From Robertmurraya sp047302285 (lineage in GTDB: Bacteria > Bacillota > Bacilli > Bacillales > Cytobacillaceae), in contig NZ_CP154845.1 in the NCBI RefSeq assembly GCF_047302285.1, positions 4,154,001 to 4,218,000 on the forward strand: a stretch of DNA of 64,000 bases, in the 5' to 3' direction. The notes under the pieces were generated by a model. It worked only from the letters and a program-made list of their open reading frames with translations, had not been told where the DNA came from and did no database searches. Every line of letters begins with the position of its first letter. The stretch's first letter is position 1. Of this stretch, positions 42,530 through 52,338 are shown piece after piece. The position numbers and the translations under genes are program-made.

Positions 42530-43846
42530 TCATTCTATCCAAATCTTTTTTAGATAATCATTTAAGAAGAGTTCTTCTGGGTCTAACTCCTCTCGCAACG
42601 CTAAAAATTCTGGTAACTTCGGGTAAAGAGTGAGTAGTTCCTGTTTGCCGAGGCTATGCATTTTGCCCCAATGGGGTCTTCCTTCGTATTTGAGCATAAT
42701 CGCTTCCATATCACGAAAATAATCTTTGTACGGCATTCCTTTATACATATGGAATGCCATATAAGCCGATTCCCGTTCATAAGACGGGCTCAACCAACTA
42801 TCATCCGCTTTAACCGTTCTACACTCAATTGGAAAATGAACTGTATACTTTTTCTCCTCGATACACTTCCGAACTTCTCGAAGGGCCTCTTTGAAAAAAG
42901 GGAGCGGAATACAGTATTCAATCTCTCTAAATTTCACAAGTCTTGAGGTTGCAAAAAGCTCATGGCTGTTCGCTGCAACCACCATTTTCCCCACACCTTT
43001 TGCAGATAATCTACTAATAAACCGAGAACGTTGAGGAAACCATCGGCAAATCTCGGACAAGACTGAAAATAGATAGTTTTCTAGAATGAGGGTACTAGCG
43101 TGGTGGAAGAACAACTTCTGAGGCTTGCGTTCGGTCACATTCATCGTTTTCACTTGTACCAAGTCAGAATAGGGGAATAAATAAAATTCAAAATGGCGGT
43201 TTTCGTTGATATAGCGCTCTAGATCCGATTCAAGTTGCGGGTATTCCATCTTATCGCTTCGATATTCATAAACAAGGCTCTGAATCACTCGCAACTTCAC
43301 TTTTACAATAATCCCAAGGGCCCCAAGTGAAACTAGACTAGCGTTGAACAAACGAGCATTTTGTTTTTCCGAAACGGTCAGAACTTCCCCATTAGCGGTC
43401 ACCAAAACAAGTTCCACCACCTGCGTCGAAATATTCCCGAACTGTAGACCCGTGCCATGAGTTCCAGTTGAAATTGCTCCAGCTATACTTTGAACATTAA
43501 TATCTCCTAGATTTTCTTGTGCATATCCCGCTTTTCCAAGTTCCTTTCCTAATTGAAAAAGCCTTGTCCCAGCGAGAACTGTTACCGTTCCATTTGCTTC
43601 ATCCAATTGTTCGATTCCACTTAATAAATCAAGGGAGACGAGCCAACTATCTGTTTTTGCTAGACTAGTAAAAGAGTGCCCTGCACCTACTACTCTTATC
43701 TTCTTCTTTTGTTCCGATGCTTCTTTTACGAGTAAAATAACTTCCTCCACCGAAGAAGGATAGAGAATTTTCTCAGGTTGGCTCTCTGAAGTTCGTGCCC
43801 AATTTCGCCATCGCTTACCTTGCAACGTCTTCATTATAGAAAGCAC
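42530..43846 (-). CDS. FAD-linked sugar-lactone oxidase
   Basis: VAO-fold flavoprotein of 438 residues similar to D-arabinono-1,4-lactone / L-gulono-1,4-lactone oxidases. N-terminal FAD domain: RNWARTSESQPE, IRVVGAGHSFTSLAKTD (about residues 50-66), INVQSIAGAISTGTHGTG. The C-terminal substrate domain ends with a family-typical HWGKMHSL motif (near residue 400). Start GTG at 43846 is seven bases after GGGGAG. It overlaps the upstream deaminase/aldolase gene by 13 bases, so the two are translationally coupled and probably act together. Substrate unknown. Confidence 0.83.
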   Translation of the reverse strand: MLSIMKTLQGKRWRNWARTSESQPEKILYPSSVEEVILLVKEASEQKKKIRVVGAGHSFTSLAKTDSWLVSLDLLSGIEQLDEANGTVTVLAGTRLFQLGKELGKAGYAQENLGDINVQSIAGAISTGTHGTGLQFGNISTQVVELVLVTANGEVLTVSEKQNARLFNASLVSLGALGIIVKVKLRVIQSLVYEYRSDKMEYPQLESDLERYINENRHFEFYLFPYSDLVQVKTMNVTERKPQKLFFHHASTLILENYLFSVLSEICRWFPQRSRFISRLSAKGVGKMVVAANSHELFATSRLVKFREIEYCIPLPFFKEALREVRKCIEEKKYTVHFPIECRTVKADDSWLSPSYERESAYMAFHMYKGMPYKDYFRDMEAIMLKYEGRPHWGKMHSLGKQELLTLYPKLPEFLALREELDPEELFLNDYLKKIWIE

Positions 43847-45000
43847 GTCCCTTCTCCCCGATAAGTTTTATATCGATCAATTACTTTGTCATTTTCAAAG
43901 CAAATCATTTCATTAAAACGCTCACAGATTTCTCCCGCCTTCGCTGCTCGAAAAATAATCGCATCACCAATTTCAAGCGTTTCATTTTCATAGTATACGG
44001 GAGTTTGTACCTCTCCTGCCCCTTCTAATGAGAGCAATTTCCCTCCAGGAGGATATACAGGTTGGGGCACTTTATCCGCACCATGAGGGCCTGATGATAC
44101 ATAACCGCCTCCAAGACATGTATAAATATTCGGAGTTGGCTTTCGCACGATTGGCAAAGCGAAAAATAAAGCCGGCTTGAAGCGAAAATTTCGGTAATAG
44201 TCGAATAACAATGGAGCATAGAACCCAGAACCTGCCGTCAATTCCGTCACCACCTCTTCTATCGAAGTCGTATCCAAGCTCCCCGTTCCACCCCCATTCA
44301 CAAATTGAAGCTGAAGTCCTTCACGTTCAATTGCCTGAATCATTCGCTTTCTTCTCAACTTTATTTCGGTTATGGAGCTCTTTTTCAAATATGTAATGAC
44401 ACCATTTTTTAATTGCTGAGAAGGGAGCTGATCACCTACACCTGCGATTTGAGCCTCATATCCCATTACACCAATAAGTTGAAGTTTAGATGATTGTTGA
44501 ATGTTCCGCACAAGCTGGACGACATTCTCTTCTTTTTTCAAAGGGGAGCGTCGCACGCCAAAATGGAGCGGTCCAAATTTCGTACTCATATCAATATCGA
44601 TACATAAGTAAAAGAGGCCATCACCTGCCAGCTCATTTAAATGCTCGATCTGCTCTTCCGCATCGATCATGCAAGTGATTTGTTTTCCTTGTCCATTTAA
44701 TTCAGCAATTCGAGAAAGTGCTTCTTGTTCCCAGCACGGATAACCTAATAAAATGTCATCAAAACCTTGTTCCGCAAGAAAAATTGCCTCATGGGGGCTA
44801 TAGCACATTACCCCTTTAAACACTGAACTTGATTCTAAAATTCTCTTTAAGACTGGAACTGAGCGAATCGATTTCGTCGCTATTCGGATCATTTTTCCAT
44901 TTGCCTTATCGGCAATACTTTTACAATTTTGATCAAAAGAATCTAAGTCAAGCAATAATTCAGGAAGAGATAAAGCTTTTACTAATTCATTTGAGAACAA
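43834..45000 (-). CDS. PLP-dependent amino-acid deaminase/aldolase (alanine-racemase fold)
   Basis: PLP enzyme of 388 residues with an alanine-racemase-like N-terminal TIM barrel, D-threonine-aldolase / D-serine-dehydratase type. The PLP Lys is expected in RIATKSIRSVPVLKRIL (near residue 43), and GGYVSSGPHGADKVPQP with the metal/PLP ligands lies in the C-terminal beta domain. The TTG at 45000 lies six bases after GAGGTG; a GTG at 45009 is inside that site. It overlaps the FAD oxidase gene. A hydroxy-amino-acid substrate is possible; not determined. Confidence 0.78.
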   Translation of the reverse strand: MFSNELVKALSLPELLLDLDSFDQNCKSIADKANGKMIRIATKSIRSVPVLKRILESSSVFKGVMCYSPHEAIFLAEQGFDDILLGYPCWEQEALSRIAELNGQGKQITCMIDAEEQIEHLNELAGDGLFYLCIDIDMSTKFGPLHFGVRRSPLKKEENVVQLVRNIQQSSKLQLIGVMGYEAQIAGVGDQLPSQQLKNGVITYLKKSSITEIKLRRKRMIQAIEREGLQLQFVNGGGTGSLDTTSIEEVVTELTAGSGFYAPLLFDYYRNFRFKPALFFALPIVRKPTPNIYTCLGGGYVSSGPHGADKVPQPVYPPGGKLLSLEGAGEVQTPVYYENETLEIGDAIIFRAAKAGEICERFNEMICFENDKVIDRYKTYRGEGTCFL

Positions 45001-45129
45001 TTCAATCACCTCATTTTTATCTTAAACGAGGGATGAAGGTAATAGAAGTACTATTTTAGAAGATTCTGAATATTTATCCATAGAATCATGAATCTAAGCG
45101 GAAAAATTTATAAATATCCCTAACCGAAA

Positions 45130-45180
45130 ATAATCATTCGAGAAGGAACTTACCCATACAAGTCCTTCTCGAATGATTAT
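45130..45180 (-). terminator. Terminator of the lyxose operon
   Basis: ATAATCATTCGAGAAGGA pairs with TCCTTCTCGAATGATTAT, a stem of about 18 bp with a short loop. It lies 65 bp after the xylulokinase stop. Confidence 0.85.
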
Positions 45181-45244
45181 CTATTAGAGTGAGCATTCAA
45201 GCTTGTGTTCAACATATATTTTCCCCAAGCAACCATTTATTCAA

Positions 45245-46756
45245 TCAATCTCCATCGTTATTTTTGCGAATTTCTTTTAACTCTGTATTTATTTCTTTCG
45301 TTTGACCATAAATGGATTTATAGAGATTAAATATCTGCTTATACCTTTCAACATTCTCTCCATTTGGAGAAATGACCTTTAAGGGTTTAATAAATTCATC
45401 TGTACAATTCTCAAGTGAACTAAACCAATTACTACCATATGCAGCAAGTATCGCTGCACCCATTGCAGGGCCTTGTTCATTTTCCAATTTAATGATCTCT
45501 GCATTAAAAATGTCTGCTTGTATTTTCAACCATTCATCGTTTTTAGCCCCACCACCTATGGAGACGATCTGCCTAATCGTTTTCCCCTGAGCACGAAACG
45601 ATTCAATCGACTCATTCAAGGAAAACGTAATTCCTTCCATTATTGCTCTTACGAAATCTTGGCGAACATGTGACCCATCCACTCCAATAAAACTTCCTCT
45701 AATTAAAGAATCGGCGTGTGGCGATCTTTCGCCAAATAAATATGGGGTAAACAGAAGACCATTTGATCCAGCCGGTACATTTTCAATCCCTTGAACGAGT
45801 TCTTCAAACGTTTCACCTTCTGCAAAAGCATTTTTAAACCAACTTAGACTGAATCCGGCAGAAAGTGTAACACCCATAGAATAATAGGCATCTTCTTTTC
45901 CATGATTGAAAAAGTGAAACTCTTTTTGGAAAGGCTTATCCTTATTTTCTTCATAGGATAAAACGACCCCTGAAGTTCCTATACTGCATAGAGTTTTGCC
46001 TTTCGATAAAATTCCTGCACCGATCGCTCCACAGGCATTATCCGCCCCTCCTGCAAATATCTTTGTTTTTTCATCTAAGCCTGTTTTTTCCGCAATTTCA
46101 GGAAGAAGAGTTCCGACACAATGATGGGACTCCACCAATGGAGGGCAGATGTGTTCAGGTATCTCAAAGTACTGACAAATTTCTTTACTCCATTCTTTTG
46201 ATGTAACGTTCAATAATAATGTCCCAGCCGCATCAGAGTATTCACTATATAAAGTACCTGTCATTCTAAATCGAAGATAGTCTTTAGGTAGCAAAAATAA
46301 AACCATATTATTAAAATTCTCTGGCTCGTTTTCTTTCAACCATAAAATCTTTGGAAGAGTAAACCCTTCTAAGGCTACATTCTTAGTGATTTTATGTAAT
46401 TTTTCACCTAAGACTTCTGAAATTTCCTGACATTGTTTCGTCGTGCGCACATCATTCCATAAAATGGCGTTTCTCACTACTTGATTTTGTTCATTTAACG
46501 CAACAAGCCCGTGCATTTGTCCAGAATAACTGATTCCTTCTACGTCCTTCGAATCTATGCCAGATTTTGTTATCAGCTCGGATAACGATTGAAGCGTACT
46601 TTCAACCCAATCTTCCGGATTCTGCTCAATATATCCTGATTTTTGTTGAATTAATGGATAATCTTTGGAAACTTCTAAACAAACCTTGCCATCTTGATTG
46701 ACTAATATCACTTTTACCGAACTAGTCCCTAAATCTATCCCAATAACATATTTCAT
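45245..46756 (-). CDS. xylB: Xylulokinase
   Basis: FGGY-family sugar kinase of 503 residues converting D-xylulose to D-xylulose 5-phosphate. Phosphate-1 motif YVIGIDLGTSSVKVI at the N terminus, GYIEQNPEDWVE, SYSGQMHGLV and the FGGY signature region GGGAKNDEWLKIQADIF (near residue 400). The ATG at 46756 lies seven bases after AAGGAGA. Last gene of a six-gene operon with D-lyxose isomerase, so it probably phosphorylates xylulose made from lyxose. Confidence 0.93.
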   Translation of the reverse strand: MKYVIGIDLGTSSVKVILVNQDGKVCLEVSKDYPLIQQKSGYIEQNPEDWVESTLQSLSELITKSGIDSKDVEGISYSGQMHGLVALNEQNQVVRNAILWNDVRTTKQCQEISEVLGEKLHKITKNVALEGFTLPKILWLKENEPENFNNMVLFLLPKDYLRFRMTGTLYSEYSDAAGTLLLNVTSKEWSKEICQYFEIPEHICPPLVESHHCVGTLLPEIAEKTGLDEKTKIFAGGADNACGAIGAGILSKGKTLCSIGTSGVVLSYEENKDKPFQKEFHFFNHGKEDAYYSMGVTLSAGFSLSWFKNAFAEGETFEELVQGIENVPAGSNGLLFTPYLFGERSPHADSLIRGSFIGVDGSHVRQDFVRAIMEGITFSLNESIESFRAQGKTIRQIVSIGGGAKNDEWLKIQADIFNAEIIKLENEQGPAMGAAILAAYGSNWFSSLENCTDEFIKPLKVISPNGENVERYKQIFNLYKSIYGQTKEINTELKEIRKNNDGD

Positions 46757-46808
46757 GTACAATTCTCCTTATAAGGCTCCTCTAAAGGATTCCAGAATAA
46801 AAGATTAA

Positions 46809-47870
46809 TTAAAGCATTGAGATTTCAGATTTTATCCTTTGAATATTACTGGAACCTTCTAGTATTTCAATCTCAACTTCAAAATGGCTTACTTCACCAG
46901 GTTCTAAGTATTCTAGGATTCCTTTTTGATTTGCGTCAGCTCTTCCAGCAACAAGACAATTGCAAGGCTCAATTCCTAAAACATACTCTCCTTCTCCCAT
47001 TTGCTTCCATTGAGTCAAATTAGGGAGTTGGCTTTTGTTAAAACGTAAAGCAATCCCTAACTCTATCTCTTCATTTATTAATGCCACACAAGTATCTCCG
47101 TTACTATCAGCCTTTAAATCATGATAAAATACTTGCTCCGCATAATTAGGAGATGGTTGTTGGACTTTATAATAAGAATCGAGTCCCTTTTCCGCCTCTT
47201 CATCTCTTGGAGTTACTTGTCTTGATGGAATTTCAAGATTGGAATTTTCATTTAGGAGCGGGTACCCCATGTTAAAATGGTATAAAACCATTAACGGCTC
47301 TCTTTTGAACCCATTGTTTTCAACAGTATCCCTAATCATTATTTTATTGTCTCCACCGATGCAAGTAATCTCCCGCTCAAGTGTAAGATATTCACCAAAA
47401 AACCTAGCTTCTCGCATTCTTCCCTTTACTTTAATGACCGGTTGACCGTCAATCCACTCTATTCCAGAATATACAGCCTCCGCTGGAGTGTTGGAAATAC
47501 GCCCATGAAGTCCAAATGCTTCGTCATCATCTACACACGGGGAACCTACATTCCTTAAGCCACATGTCGTTAGAAAACCTGCGTAGAAATTTCGGAAAAA
47601 ATGGGTTCCTGACTCGTTATAGTATTCCGGAGCAACGATTCCAGTTTTACTTATATAGCTTAAATTACTACCTTTATAAGTTAACCACGCAATGTCCATC
47701 CCTCGATCAGGAAACACAGTGAATTCAAGACCAGAGCCACTTTTTACATCAATGGCCTGAACTCCATGAGATTTTCCTCCGCTAAGCGTATATTCCTTCG
47801 TACCAAAGAGCTGACTAAAGTCGCCGATATATTTGAGAATCTCTCTTTTAGAAAAATCTATTTTACTCAC
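46809..47870 (-). CDS. Aldose-1-epimerase-like protein (DUF4432)
   Basis: Galactose-mutarotase-fold protein of 353 residues, DUF4432 type. VFPDRGMDIAWLTYKGSNLS and the catalytic-type LMVLYHFNMGYPLL (His near residue 200) are characteristic. Start GTG at 47870 after AAGGGG. It lies 12 bp after the D-lyxose isomerase gene, so conversion of the sugar anomer before isomerisation is a likely role. The specific sugar has not been shown for this family to my knowledge. Confidence 0.8.
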   Translation of the reverse strand: MSKIDFSKREILKYIGDFSQLFGTKEYTLSGGKSHGVQAIDVKSGSGLEFTVFPDRGMDIAWLTYKGSNLSYISKTGIVAPEYYNESGTHFFRNFYAGFLTTCGLRNVGSPCVDDDEAFGLHGRISNTPAEAVYSGIEWIDGQPVIKVKGRMREARFFGEYLTLEREITCIGGDNKIMIRDTVENNGFKREPLMVLYHFNMGYPLLNENSNLEIPSRQVTPRDEEAEKGLDSYYKVQQPSPNYAEQVFYHDLKADSNGDTCVALINEEIELGIALRFNKSQLPNLTQWKQMGEGEYVLGIEPCNCLVAGRADANQKGILEYLEPGEVSHFEVEIEILEGSSNIQRIKSEISML

Positions 47871-47882
47871 AAATACTACCCC

Positions 47883-48563
47883 TTATTCCCCAGATGGATA
47901 TTCATTTCCTAACAGATATAGAGGAGCTTCATCTTCTTCAATTTCTGAAAATCTACCAGCTTCTTTATAAAATCTATTGTCGGTAAAATCATCATTGACC
48001 ATTGACACTTCACCGATTAATACTTTACCATTTCCTTTTTCTCCCCAAAATTTATGGTATAAGCCTACCGGCAAAGTAATGCTCTCACCAGGAGTTAATC
48101 TAATTATCGCTCCCGGCTCAACTGTCACGCTTCTTCCGTCAATGGATACTTGTACTGGAGTATCCGCAAAGTCTTCCTCTTTAGTCGAATTGTATAATTG
48201 TACAAGAAGATTTCCACCTCCACGGTTAATAATATCCTCCATTTTATTCCAATGAAAATGAAATGGAGTCACTTGCTCTTCTTCAACAATTAAAATTTTC
48301 TCTGCATAGGACTTAATATATTTATTGTTATTCAAATTACCATTTCGGATTGTAAATAATAATAAGCCCTCACTTCTAAAGTCGCCTCTTCCAAAATCTG
48401 TTATATCCCAACCAAGTAGATTGTCTCTAATTTCATCATATTCATTACCTTTTGTTTCCCAATCTTTAGGATTCCAAAATGCAAAAGGAGGAAGTTTAAA
48501 ATTCATCTTTTCAATAAATTCAACGGCTTCTTTCATCAGCTTATTTACTTCAGATCGTTTCAT
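47883..48563 (-). CDS. D-lyxose ketol-isomerase
   Basis: Cupin-fold sugar isomerase of 226 residues. N-terminal MKRSEVNKLMKEAVEFI, then FKLPPFAFW, and the metal-binding region containing PFHFHWNKMEDIINRGGG (ligands include His and Glu near residues 105-115) and LPVGLYHKFWGEKG match D-lyxose isomerases, which interconvert D-lyxose and D-xylulose and often D-mannose and D-fructose. The ATG at 48563 follows GGAGTG by seven bases; an upstream open stretch has no site. It follows the ABC importer and precedes an epimerase and xylulokinase. Confidence 0.88.
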   Translation of the reverse strand: MKRSEVNKLMKEAVEFIEKMNFKLPPFAFWNPKDWETKGNEYDEIRDNLLGWDITDFGRGDFRSEGLLLFTIRNGNLNNNKYIKSYAEKILIVEEEQVTPFHFHWNKMEDIINRGGGNLLVQLYNSTKEEDFADTPVQVSIDGRSVTVEPGAIIRLTPGESITLPVGLYHKFWGEKGNGKVLIGEVSMVNDDFTDNRFYKEAGRFSEIEEDEAPLYLLGNEYPSGE

Positions 48564-48606
48564 AAATATCCACTCCATAAAATAGATTCATTTTTTTACT
48601 CGCTTA

Positions 48607-48655
48607 TAAAACATCATGGCCCCTGCTTAATTAAGAGACCATGATGTTTTTTTAT
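48607..48655. terminator. Hairpin between binding-protein and isomerase genes
   Basis: AAACATCATGG pairs with CCATGATGTTT around an AT-rich loop. The better T-run is on the plus strand; on the minus strand only four Ts follow. It may work as a partial terminator or RNA-stability element raising binding-protein expression. Confidence 0.55.
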
Positions 48656-48662
48656 CATATTC

Positions 48663-49607
48663 TTATTTCACATTATCTTTGTTGATTACTGTTACACCTG
48701 TATTAACTTCTTTCTCTTCAATTTCTTCGCCGTTAATCGCTTTGGCGGCAGCTTTCATTCCTTCATATCCCATTACATCTGGGTTTTGACCCATTACAGC
48801 AACAAGAGATCCATCTTTAATAAGAGATTGAATTGCATCTGATTTATCAAAGCCAATTCCAACTATATCTTCGCCAGAGCCTTTGATTGCATTACCAACA
48901 CCAACTGTACTACCTTCGTTCGTCCCATAGATACCGACAACACCTTCAGTAATATAGTTATCAGCAATATCTTGAGATTTAGAAGCATCTCCTTCACCGT
49001 ATTGAGTTTCAAGTAATTCAAAACTTGTTCCTTCAAATGCATCACGGAAACCTGCTTCACGCTTGATTGCCGTATCTGTTGAAGAATTGAAATTGACAAT
49101 ACCAATCTTTCCTTCAGTAATTCCTTTCGCTTCTAAAGCCTTGATCATCTCTTCAGCTGCAACCTTACCAGCATCTTGGTTATCAGTAGCAAATGTAGCT
49201 AATGCTTCAGTTTTAGCTGGGGAGTCTACGTAGATAATTTTAATACCTTCACTTTTAGCCTCATCCAAAGCCGCTTGAATAGCGTCAGGACCATTAGCAG
49301 CAATAATAATCGCTTCAGCGCCATCTGCTATCGCATTATTAACACGTTCAATTTGTTGAGCATCGTCTTTTTTATCAGGGGCCATCCACTTATACTCGAT
49401 GTTTCCTAGCTCTTCAACAGCTTCTTTCGCTCCCTTATCTACAGAAACCCAGTGTTGGTCTGTACTGTCCATTGTAATTAAAATCACTTTATGCTTCCCT
49501 TCAGAATCGCCTGCACTTCCACTGTCGTCTGCCCCATTACCACATGCTGCCAAAAATAAACTGACTGAAATAAGAATAGATAATGCTAAAAGCCAACTTC
49601 TTTTCAT
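48663..49607 (-). CDS. Ribose-type sugar-binding lipoprotein
   Basis: Periplasmic-binding-protein type I (RbsB-like) sugar receptor of 314 residues. Signal and lipobox LAACGNGADD indicate a lipoprotein anchored outside the membrane. KVILITMDSTDQHWVSVDKG, IIAANGPDAIQAAL, and IYGTNEGSTVGVGNAI fit the D-ribose/D-galactose-type fold. By context the ligand is D-lyxose or a related pentose; this cannot be read from the sequence. Third gene of the operon after the ATPase and permease. Confidence 0.9.
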   Translation of the reverse strand: MKRSWLLALSILISVSLFLAACGNGADDSGSAGDSEGKHKVILITMDSTDQHWVSVDKGAKEAVEELGNIEYKWMAPDKKDDAQQIERVNNAIADGAEAIIIAANGPDAIQAALDEAKSEGIKIIYVDSPAKTEALATFATDNQDAGKVAAEEMIKALEAKGITEGKIGIVNFNSSTDTAIKREAGFRDAFEGTSFELLETQYGEGDASKSQDIADNYITEGVVGIYGTNEGSTVGVGNAIKGSGEDIVGIGFDKSDAIQSLIKDGSLVAVMGQNPDVMGYEGMKAAAKAINGEEIEEKEVNTGVTVINKDNVK

Positions 49608-49664
49608 GATCTATTTCCTCCTGAGTTTGATTTATTGATTAAAGTTTTCACTTTAATTCCTTTT

Positions 49665-50681
49665 CTATGTTGCTTGTTTTTTCGCTTCATTTTTTGATAG
49701 TTTTATAGGGTTTTTTCCAGTTCGAATCACGACATCAAGTAGTACTGAAATAACTACAATTGCCCCGATTATGATGTTTCGCATGGCAACTGGAGCTCCA
49801 GCAAACTGTAGACCATTCTGGAGTACTCCCCAAATTGATGCACCGATAACTACACCAAAAAGAAGACCTTGACCACCAAGTGTTGAAATTCCTCCAATTA
49901 CAGAAGCGGCAACCGCATACATTTCATACATATTTCCAGCATCCATTGTGCCCATCCCTGCAGTCGCACATATGATTAAACCAACCACGCCACCGCAAAA
50001 AGCACTTACGATATAGACAAACATAGTCGTTTTTACTGTATTAACCCCCGATAATTTAGCGGCTTCAATATTACTTCCAACCGCATAAATATGGCGTCCA
50101 GTACGAGTCTTACTTAATAAGAAGTTAAAGACAAGGAACAAAACTATTGCAATCCAAATCGTATTATAGAGTCCTAAAAATTGACCATAGTAGAAGAAAT
50201 CTCTAAAACCACTTGCCCCTTCCCCGATGGCATCAGTATTGTAATTATTATTAACAATTTGGGCAATACCTCTCGCCACGGTCATGGTTCCCAGTGTAGC
50301 AATGAAAGGAGGTAATTTACATTTCGCTACTAAACTTCCATTTATAACCCCCATCATCATACAACAAACCATCGCAATAACTGCTGCAAGCAATGGATTC
50401 ATACCACTTGTCATGAGTGTTGCGGATATCATCCCGCTCATTCCCACTATCGAACCAATGGACAAGTCAATATTTCCGGTAATCAATACAAATGACTGTC
50501 CTATACCTATTATTAAAATTGGAGCGATCTGGCGAAATAAGTTTTCTAGATTTCTTTCAGAATAAAATGAAGGATTCAAGGCACCAAACACAATACAAAG
50601 TATAACGAGACCTGCAGTAACTGTAAGTACTTGGCCCATACCCCTAATACTAATTAGTTTTTTATACACATCGGTTATCAT
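49665..50681 (-). CDS. Ribose-type ABC sugar permease
   Basis: RbsC-family permease of 338 residues with eight to ten hydrophobic segments. NLFRQIAPILIIGIGQSFV, GNIDLSIGSIVGMSG and AVGSNIEAAKLSGVNT are diagnostic. The ATG at 50681 lies eight bases after AGGAG. Forms the membrane channel with the ATPase at 50715 and the binding protein at 48663. It lies between them and is clearly cotranscribed. Confidence 0.92.
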   Translation of the reverse strand: MITDVYKKLISIRGMGQVLTVTAGLVILCIVFGALNPSFYSERNLENLFRQIAPILIIGIGQSFVLITGNIDLSIGSIVGMSGMISATLMTSGMNPLLAAVIAMVCCMMMGVINGSLVAKCKLPPFIATLGTMTVARGIAQIVNNNYNTDAIGEGASGFRDFFYYGQFLGLYNTIWIAIVLFLVFNFLLSKTRTGRHIYAVGSNIEAAKLSGVNTVKTTMFVYIVSAFCGGVVGLIICATAGMGTMDAGNMYEMYAVAASVIGGISTLGGQGLLFGVVIGASIWGVLQNGLQFAGAPVAMRNIIIGAIVVISVLLDVVIRTGKNPIKLSKNEAKKQAT

Positions 50682-50714
50682 TGTTATATCTCCTAATTTC
50701 ATCAAATTTTGTCA

Positions 50715-52232
50715 TCAGTCATTGACTGCCTGCTGAAGTTTAGACTCAAATTTAGTTGCGAATTCTAATATTTGGTCTTGAGTTGCCATTTTTGTAGGAA
50801 TTTCAGCGGTAATTCTGCCATCACACATCACAAGTATTCTATCGCTGATCCCTAAAACCTCTGGCATTTCTGATGAAACAAACAGTACTCCAATTCCTTG
50901 CTGTTTCAATTCGTTCATAAGGTTATAGATTTCTACTTTAGCTGCTATATCAATACCTCTCGTTGGCTCATCAAAAATGACGACTCTAGAATTCCTGGCC
51001 AACCATTTTGCAACAACTACTTTTTGTTGGTTACCACCTGAAAGGGTACCTGCATCAACATTGGGGTTCGCTAGTTTAATTTTGAGATCACTTATTGCTT
51101 TTTTAACCATCTGATTTTCTTTCTTTCGATTGACAACCCCAAATTTATTACATAGCAAGTCCAAATTAGGCAGTGAAACATTATCCTGCACGCCCAATTT
51201 TGTACATAATCCGTCTTTCTTTCGATCTTCTGGGGCAAGAACTATTCCAGCACGAATAGCATCAATTGGCTTGTTAATCGTTACTTTCTTGCCATCTATG
51301 TAAATTCCACCTGACTCTTTAGGATCGACACCGAAAATAACCCTGGTCGTTTCAGTCCTACCTGCACCCATGAGACCTGCAATACCTACTATTTCTCCTT
51401 CAAACAGATCAAAATTTATATCTCGAACTAATTTGCCTGCATTTAAGTTTTTAACCTCAAATATTTTCTTACCACGTTCGCATATTACGTGAGGGAATTT
51501 TTCCTTAATCTCCCGACCAACCATGTTGGAGATAATTTGTTCCATTGTTGTTTCAGCAAATTTCATAGACGTGATATATTTACTATCCCTCATGATTGTT
51601 ATACGGTCTACGATATGCTGAAGCTCTTCAAGTCGATGGGAAATATAAACGATTCCACATCCTTCATTCTTGAGTTTGTTAATGATTTTGAACAGTTCTT
51701 CCACTTCACTAGAGGTTAGCGCTGAGGTAGGTTCATCCATAATCAAAATTTTTGCATCCGTTGATAACGCTTTCGCAATTTCCACCATTTGTTGCTTAGA
51801 AACAGGCAGGTCACCAACAATTGTTGTTGGGTCGAGGTCTATTTGTAGACGCTTTAAAATCACCGCTGCTTCTTTATTCATCTCTGAATTGGAAAGAATT
51901 CCGGAACGCGTTTTTTCACGTCCTAGAAAAATATTTTCCGCAATTGATAAATGGGAACATAGATTTAATTCTTGATGGATGATGGCAATTCCTATTTCCT
52001 GAGCTTTCTTCGGGGTGAGATCATCAACAACCTCTCCAAAGATTTTAATTTCACCATTATCTTTTGTATACACTCCACTCAAAATCTTCATCAGCGTTGA
52101 TTTTCCGGCACCGTTTTCACCCAATAATGCCATAACTTCTCCAGGTTTGAGATTAAATTGCACATCATCTAACGCTTTAACCCCTGGAAAGTACTTACTA
52201 ATGTGAGTTAATTCAACAACATATTGCTCCAC
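50715..52232 (-). CDS. Ribose-type ABC sugar ATPase, two nucleotide-binding domains
   Basis: RbsA-family ATPase of 505 residues with two fused nucleotide-binding domains. The first has Walker A GENGAGKST (near residue 37), signature VSKQQMVEIAKAL and Walker B ILIMDEPTSAL; the second has the usual degenerate P-loop GLMGAGRTE, signature LSGGNQQKVVVAKWL and Walker B VIFDEPTRGID. Start GTG at 52232 lies five bases after AGGTGA; the open stretch upstream is in the promoter. First gene of the operon, with a perfect cre site about 110 bp upstream. Confidence 0.92.
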   Translation of the reverse strand: MEQYVVELTHISKYFPGVKALDDVQFNLKPGEVMALLGENGAGKSTLMKILSGVYTKDNGEIKIFGEVVDDLTPKKAQEIGIAIIHQELNLCSHLSIAENIFLGREKTRSGILSNSEMNKEAAVILKRLQIDLDPTTIVGDLPVSKQQMVEIAKALSTDAKILIMDEPTSALTSSEVEELFKIINKLKNEGCGIVYISHRLEELQHIVDRITIMRDSKYITSMKFAETTMEQIISNMVGREIKEKFPHVICERGKKIFEVKNLNAGKLVRDINFDLFEGEIVGIAGLMGAGRTETTRVIFGVDPKESGGIYIDGKKVTINKPIDAIRAGIVLAPEDRKKDGLCTKLGVQDNVSLPNLDLLCNKFGVVNRKKENQMVKKAISDLKIKLANPNVDAGTLSGGNQQKVVVAKWLARNSRVVIFDEPTRGIDIAAKVEIYNLMNELKQQGIGVLFVSSEMPEVLGISDRILVMCDGRITAEIPTKMATQDQILEFATKFESKLQQAVND

Positions 52233-52338
52233 ATTTCTCACCTGCCTTCTTTTATTTAAACGATATTTTATGCAATGAATTTCCATCCTCTATCCTCATT
52301 TTCAAAATCAAAATAGGGTCTAGCTGATACACACTCTG

